Shown here piece after piece: positions 6,337 through 8,866 of a stretch of DNA of 8,866 bases. Both the position numbers and the translations under genes were made by a program. A model generated the notes under the pieces. The model was given only the letters and a program-made list of their open reading frames with translations, made no database searches and was not told where the DNA came from. The stretch comes from an uncultured Selenomonadaceae bacterium (GTDB lineage Bacteria; Bacillota_C; Negativicutes; Selenomonadales; Selenomonadaceae): the NCBI GenBank assembly GCA_946402475.1, contig CAMIWP010000029.1, positions 1 to 8,866 on the forward strand, in the 5' to 3' direction. Each line of letters begins with the position of its first letter. Position 1 is the stretch's first letter.

Positions 6337-7980
6337 TTGCCAGTGACAAAAGAGGAACTCAGCAAAGAGATAAAGAAGCGGCGAACCTTTGCCATCATTT
6401 CCCATCCGGATGCGGGAAAGACGACCCTGACGGAAAAACTTCTGCTTTACGGCGGAGCCATACATCTCGCGGGATCCATCAAGTCCAGAAAGACCCAGCG
6501 TCATGCGGTGTCCGACTGGATGGAGATCGAGAAGCAGCGCGGGATATCGGTCACATCCTCAGTGCTGCAGTTCGATTACGACGGATGCCGCATCAATATC
6601 TTGGACACGCCGGGGCATCAGGATTTCAGCGAGGATACCTATCGGACGCTCATGGCTGTGGATAGCGCCGTCATGATCATCGATGTTGCCAAGGGCGTCG
6701 AGGCCCAGACGAAGAAGCTCTTCAAGGTCTGCAAGCAGAGAGGGATTCCGATTTTTACCTTTGTGAACAAGCTGGATCGTTTCGGCAAGGCTCCCTTGGA
6801 TTTGATGGATGAAATCGAGCAGGTCCTTGGCATTCGCTCCTATCCTATGAACTGGCCTATCGGTGTGGACGGAAAGTACATGGGGGTCTATCACCGCCGC
6901 GAGGGCAATGTGGAGCTCTTTGCAGAGGATGTTACTCACGGTCAGGAGGAGAGAGTTTCGGAGATTTTTTCCGTGGAAGATCCTGCCATGAAGGCGCGGA
7001 TCGGGAAGGATGCTTTCGAGACGCTCACGGATGACATCAGTCTGCTGGACGAGGCGGGGGAAGGGTTTGACCTTCCAAAAGTGGAAGCGGGGGAGCTCAC
7101 CCCCATGTTCTTTGGTTCTGCCATGACGAATTTCGGCGTGAAAAATTTTCTGGAGGAATACATTCGCCTTGCGCCTCCTCCTGCTCCAAGACGATCATCG
7201 GATGGAGTCATCCAGCCCTGGGACGAGAAATTCTCCGCCTTTGTATTCAAGATACAAGCGAATATGAATCCAGCTCATCGAGATCGGCTGGCTTTCATCC
7301 GCGTTTGCTCCGGCAAGTTTGAGCGAAACATGGACGTCTACCACAACAAGTCGGGCAAGGTGCTCCGTCTGGCTCAACCCCAACAGTTTCTTGCTCAGGA
7401 TCGGCAGATCATTGACGAGGCGTGGCCGGGAGACATCGTGGGACTCTTTGATCCTGGAGTCTTTGGCATTGGAGACACCATCTGCGACGAGAGCCATAAG
7501 TTCGACTTTGAGGCATTTCCCGTGTTTCCCCCGGAGAAATTCGCCCGGGTGCAGGCAAAGGATACCATGAAGCGAAAGCAGTTTGTCAAAGGGATCGAGC
7601 AACTCACCCAGGAGGGAGCGATCCAGCTTTTCCGCCAGGCCGGTGCGGGGACGGAGTCCTACATCGTGGGAACCGTGGGAACCCTGCAGTTCGAGGTGTT
7701 GGAATATCGCCTGAAGAATGAGTACAATGTGGACATCATCCTCCAGATGCAGCCCTTTGAGGTGGCCAGATGGATGGCATGGGAAGACGGAAGGGAGGTG
7801 CTTCCCGCTGATCTGCGGGGAGCGGATCGGGGCATGTTCGTCTATGACCGGAATGGAAATCCCGTGTTGCTGGTGAACAATGAATGGGCACTGGGCTGGA
7901 TCACTGACAACAATCCGAACCTCGTGCTGCATCACGTTCCTTTTGATCGCAAATGTGCAGATACCCTTCCAACCCAGTAA
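6337..7980 (+). CDS. prfC: Peptide chain release factor 3 (GTPase)
   Basis: A 547-residue translational GTPase, slightly longer than the roughly 530 residues of E. coli RF3. RF3 uses GTP to recycle RF1/RF2 from the ribosome after peptide release. The G domain shows the P-loop SHPDAGKTT (22-30), RGISVTSSVLQF with the switch I threonine (68-79), DTPGHQDFSEDTYR (90-103) and NKLD (144-147). The S-H-P-D-A-G-K form of the P-loop and the SEDTYR extension separate RF3 from EF-G and EF-Tu. FGSAMTNFGV and FKIQANMNPAHRDRLAF mark the end of domain 1 and domain 2. QLTQEGAIQLF and VGTLQFEVLEYRL mark the RF3-specific C-terminal domain. Translation starts at TTG, which may keep expression low. It lies 29 nt after the membrane protein gene and may be read through from it. 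No clear terminator follows. Confidence 0.97.
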   Translation: MPVTKEELSKEIKKRRTFAIISHPDAGKTTLTEKLLLYGGAIHLAGSIKSRKTQRHAVSDWMEIEKQRGISVTSSVLQFDYDGCRINILDTPGHQDFSEDTYRTLMAVDSAVMIIDVAKGVEAQTKKLFKVCKQRGIPIFTFVNKLDRFGKAPLDLMDEIEQVLGIRSYPMNWPIGVDGKYMGVYHRREGNVELFAEDVTHGQEERVSEIFSVEDPAMKARIGKDAFETLTDDISLLDEAGEGFDLPKVEAGELTPMFFGSAMTNFGVKNFLEEYIRLAPPPAPRRSSDGVIQPWDEKFSAFVFKIQANMNPAHRDRLAFIRVCSGKFERNMDVYHNKSGKVLRLAQPQQFLAQDRQIIDEAWPGDIVGLFDPGVFGIGDTICDESHKFDFEAFPVFPPEKFARVQAKDTMKRKQFVKGIEQLTQEGAIQLFRQAGAGTESYIVGTVGTLQFEVLEYRLKNEYNVDIILQMQPFEVARWMAWEDGREVLPADLRGADRGMFVYDRNGNPVLLVNNEWALGWITDNNPNLVLHHVPFDRKCADTLPTQ

Positions 7981-8066
7981 TATCCGGACACGGATCATAT
8001 GCCGTAATTTGCGAGGCTACGAGGCTTGAATGAGAAAAATGTGAAAGTAGGTATGGGCATTGGGCC

Positions 8067-8095
8067 GTTCACGCCGAAAATAAGGTGGTTCACGC
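8067..8095 (+). promoter_or_regulatory. Direct repeat GTTCACGC x2, 21-bp period; candidate LytTR operator
   Basis: GTTCACGC occurs at 8067-8074 and again, identically, at 8088-8095. Starts are 21 bp apart, two helical turns, and both copies are preceded by GG three bases upstream. LytTR regulators such as AgrA and ComE bind pairs of about 9-bp direct repeats with about 21-bp spacing, with a GTT core. The repeats lie about 140-170 bp upstream of the LytTR regulator start. The operator role is inferred from geometry and position. Confidence 0.5.
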
Positions 8096-8134
8096 AAAGT
8101 GGATTAATTTTCTCTTCCTATCGTCGATATAGAG

Positions 8135-8140
8135 TATATA
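8135..8140 (+). promoter_or_regulatory. Candidate -10 element of the LytTR regulator gene
   Basis: TATATA at 8135-8140 has no recognisable -35 hexamer 16-18 bp upstream (CTCTTC region). This would fit an activator-dependent promoter, with the direct repeat ending 39 bp upstream. A second -10-like TATAAG at 8182-8187 also lacks a -35. Either would leave a leader carrying the hairpin at 8201-8217. Confidence 0.3.
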
Positions 8141-8200
8141 GAACGATTTCTGGCAAACAGGGATACGTTTTCTTTTGCGAGTATAAGAGAATTTTTATTT

Positions 8201-8217
8201 GCTGCAGTTGCTGTAGC
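8201..8217 (+). repeat. Short hairpin before the LytTR gene ribosome binding site
   Basis: GCTGCAG TTG CTGTAGC forms a 7-bp stem with one G-T wobble and a 3-nt loop, ending 7 nt before the GGGGAG ribosome binding site. It is followed by no T-run, so it is not a terminator; a modest effect on translation is possible. The same bases can be read as a direct repeat of GCTGYAG. Confidence 0.4.
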
Positions 8218-8224
8218 GTCAATA

Positions 8225-8230
8225 GGGGAG
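8225..8230 (+). promoter_or_regulatory. Ribosome binding site for the GTG start of the LytTR regulator
   Basis: GGGGAG is 7 nt from GTG 8238. A TAG at 8223-8225 is in frame just upstream, so no longer N-terminus is possible, and GTG is the only usual start codon before the conserved domain. Confidence 0.8.
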
Positions 8231-8237
8231 AATTTTC

Positions 8238-8866
8238 GTGGAGGTAAGAATTGCTGTCTGTGACAGCGATGTGGAAGTTTGCAGGGATATCGAACAACTG
8301 ATTGTGGATCGGCGGCCGGATGCACTGGTGAGGATATTTTCATCTTCGGAAGAATTGCTTCGGGCGGGAATGGGATTCCACATCTATTTTTTGGATATTA
8401 AAGGGATTTGCGGAATGGAACTAGCCCACGCCATCCGTGAAGAGCAAGAAGAGCAGGGAATTTTCAGAAGTGTGATCATTTTCGTGACAGGATTCCGCGA
8501 GCCCATGGAAGAAGCCTTTGACGTGCAGGCATTTCATTATCTTCTGAAACCGGTGAAACCGGAAAAGTTTCATCGGATATTGGAGCGAGCATGGAAGGAG
8601 ATCGAATTCATGGAGAGACAGGAGGATGGATATGTCCTCCTTAAACTTTCCGATCATACAAAAAAGGTATTCTTGCGGGATGTCTTCTATGTGGAAAGCA
8701 ACAACAAAAAGGTTGTGATTCATGTCTCCGATGGAATCTATGAAGTACGGGGAAAAATGGGGGAGTTGGAGATTGCCTTTGGGAAAGAATTCTATCGTTG
8801 CCATCGGTGTTACTTGGTGAATTTCTCCAAGATAGCTTCCTATCGGCAGGGGGAGATCGTCCTGAC
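8238..8866 (+). CDS. LytTR-family response regulator, C-terminus cut by window end
   Basis: The 209 visible codons run off the window still open; family members are about 230-250 residues, so about 30 are missing. Residues 1-120 are a receiver domain opening MEVRIAVCDSD, with candidate phospho-acceptor Asp53 in YFLDIKG, Thr84 in IIFVTGF and Lys104 in FHYLLKPV. Residues from about 131 are a LytTR DNA-binding domain: VFLRDVFYVESNNKKVVIHV and FYRCHRCYLVNFSKI are its hallmarks. Relatives (AgrA, ComE, VirR type) receive phosphate from a membrane sensor kinase and control virulence, bacteriocin or competence genes through paired direct repeats. Two oddities appear: Ser10 replaces the second acidic-pocket residue, and the loop after Asp53 is two residues shorter than usual with no Met-Pro. 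Codons are more AT-rich than in the genes before it. A kinase gene would be expected just downstream. Confidence 0.93.
   Translation, partial: MEVRIAVCDSDVEVCRDIEQLIVDRRPDALVRIFSSSEELLRAGMGFHIYFLDIKGICGMELAHAIREEQEEQGIFRSVIIFVTGFREPMEEAFDVQAFHYLLKPVKPEKFHRILERAWKEIEFMERQEDGYVLLKLSDHTKKVFLRDVFYVESNNKKVVIHVSDGIYEVRGKMGELEIAFGKEFYRCHRCYLVNFSKIASYRQGEIVL

Larger units (their letters stand above)
7981..8237. other. AT-rich intergenic region between prfC and the LytTR regulator
   Basis: This stretch has no convincing gene. It contains a small 5-bp hairpin ATCCG-GACA-CGGAT (7982-7995) just after the prfC stop, without a T-run, so it is not a good terminator. It also contains two abutting CGAGGCT copies (8012-8018, 8020-8026), an 8-bp direct repeat with a 21-bp period (8067-8095), AT-rich promoter-like sequence (about 8100-8190), and a short hairpin (8201-8217) before the next ribosome binding site. 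Composition drops visibly in GC compared with the genes before it. Confidence 0.75.

Noticed and set aside
7982..7995. Hairpin just after the prfC stop, considered as a terminator.
   Set aside because: It has only a 5-bp stem with a 4-nt loop and no following T-run.
8012..8026. Tandem CGAGGCT copies 8 bp apart after prfC, considered as a repeat array or regulatory site.
   Set aside because: There are only two short units with no further copies nearby, so chance is a sufficient explanation.
8026..8247. A 73-codon frame on the + strand with a CCSCC motif near its end, just upstream of the LytTR regulator; considered as a signalling peptide precursor.
   Set aside because: It starts with TTG without a properly spaced ribosome binding site, overlaps the regulator's ribosome binding site and start, contains the direct repeats, and has neither a leader-like hydrophobic segment nor family resemblance.
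8421..8804. A 127-codon frame on the - strand inside the LytTR gene.
   Set aside because: It is the antisense shadow of a well-supported response regulator, with no ribosome binding site and no recognisable domain.

Overview
The window is a GC-rich bacterial chromosomal segment with every recognisable gene on the + strand. It suggests a Firmicutes-like heterotroph. The release factor 3 sequence and the GC-rich, tightly packed operon style look to me most like Negativicutes (Selenomonas-type) bacteria, but that is an impression from memory and is held loosely. No tRNA, rRNA, CRISPR array, insertion sequence or integrase is visible.

Region 1 (1-2916) is the distal half of a histidine biosynthesis operon: the last codons of hisB, then hisH, hisA, hisF and a fused hisIE. 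Each gene has its own strong GGAGG-type ribosome binding site, and the gaps run from 19 nt down to a 1-nt stop/start overlap at hisF-hisIE. Together they cover PR-ATP hydrolysis (HisE domain), PR-AMP ring opening (HisI domain), ProFAR isomerisation (HisA), IGP/AICAR formation (HisH glutaminase feeding HisF) and IGP dehydration (HisB). hisG, hisC and hisD would have to lie outside the window.

Region 2 (2917-6307) follows a 71-nt gap that holds a near-perfect 15-bp hairpin. It carries a stand-alone SagB-type FMN oxidoreductase, a secreted family GH84 beta-N-acetylglucosaminidase, and a polytopic membrane protein of the NagX / heparan-alpha-glucosaminide N-acetyltransferase-like family. The last two overlap by 14 nt and plausibly act on the same extracytoplasmic amino-sugar substrate. 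Region 3 (6337-7980) is prfC, peptide chain release factor 3, starting at TTG 29 nt downstream of the membrane protein gene.

Region 4 (7981-8866) changes character: a visibly AT-richer 257-nt intergenic region leads into a LytTR-type response regulator that runs off the window end. Its receiver domain lacks usual residues around the phospho-acceptor site. The upstream region carries an exact 8-bp direct repeat with a 21-bp period, the geometry expected of LytTR-binding operators, so a self-regulated or peptide/quorum-type signalling locus may begin here. I see no clearly new system. The best leads are the GH84/acetyltransferase pair and the LytTR regulator with its candidate operator.
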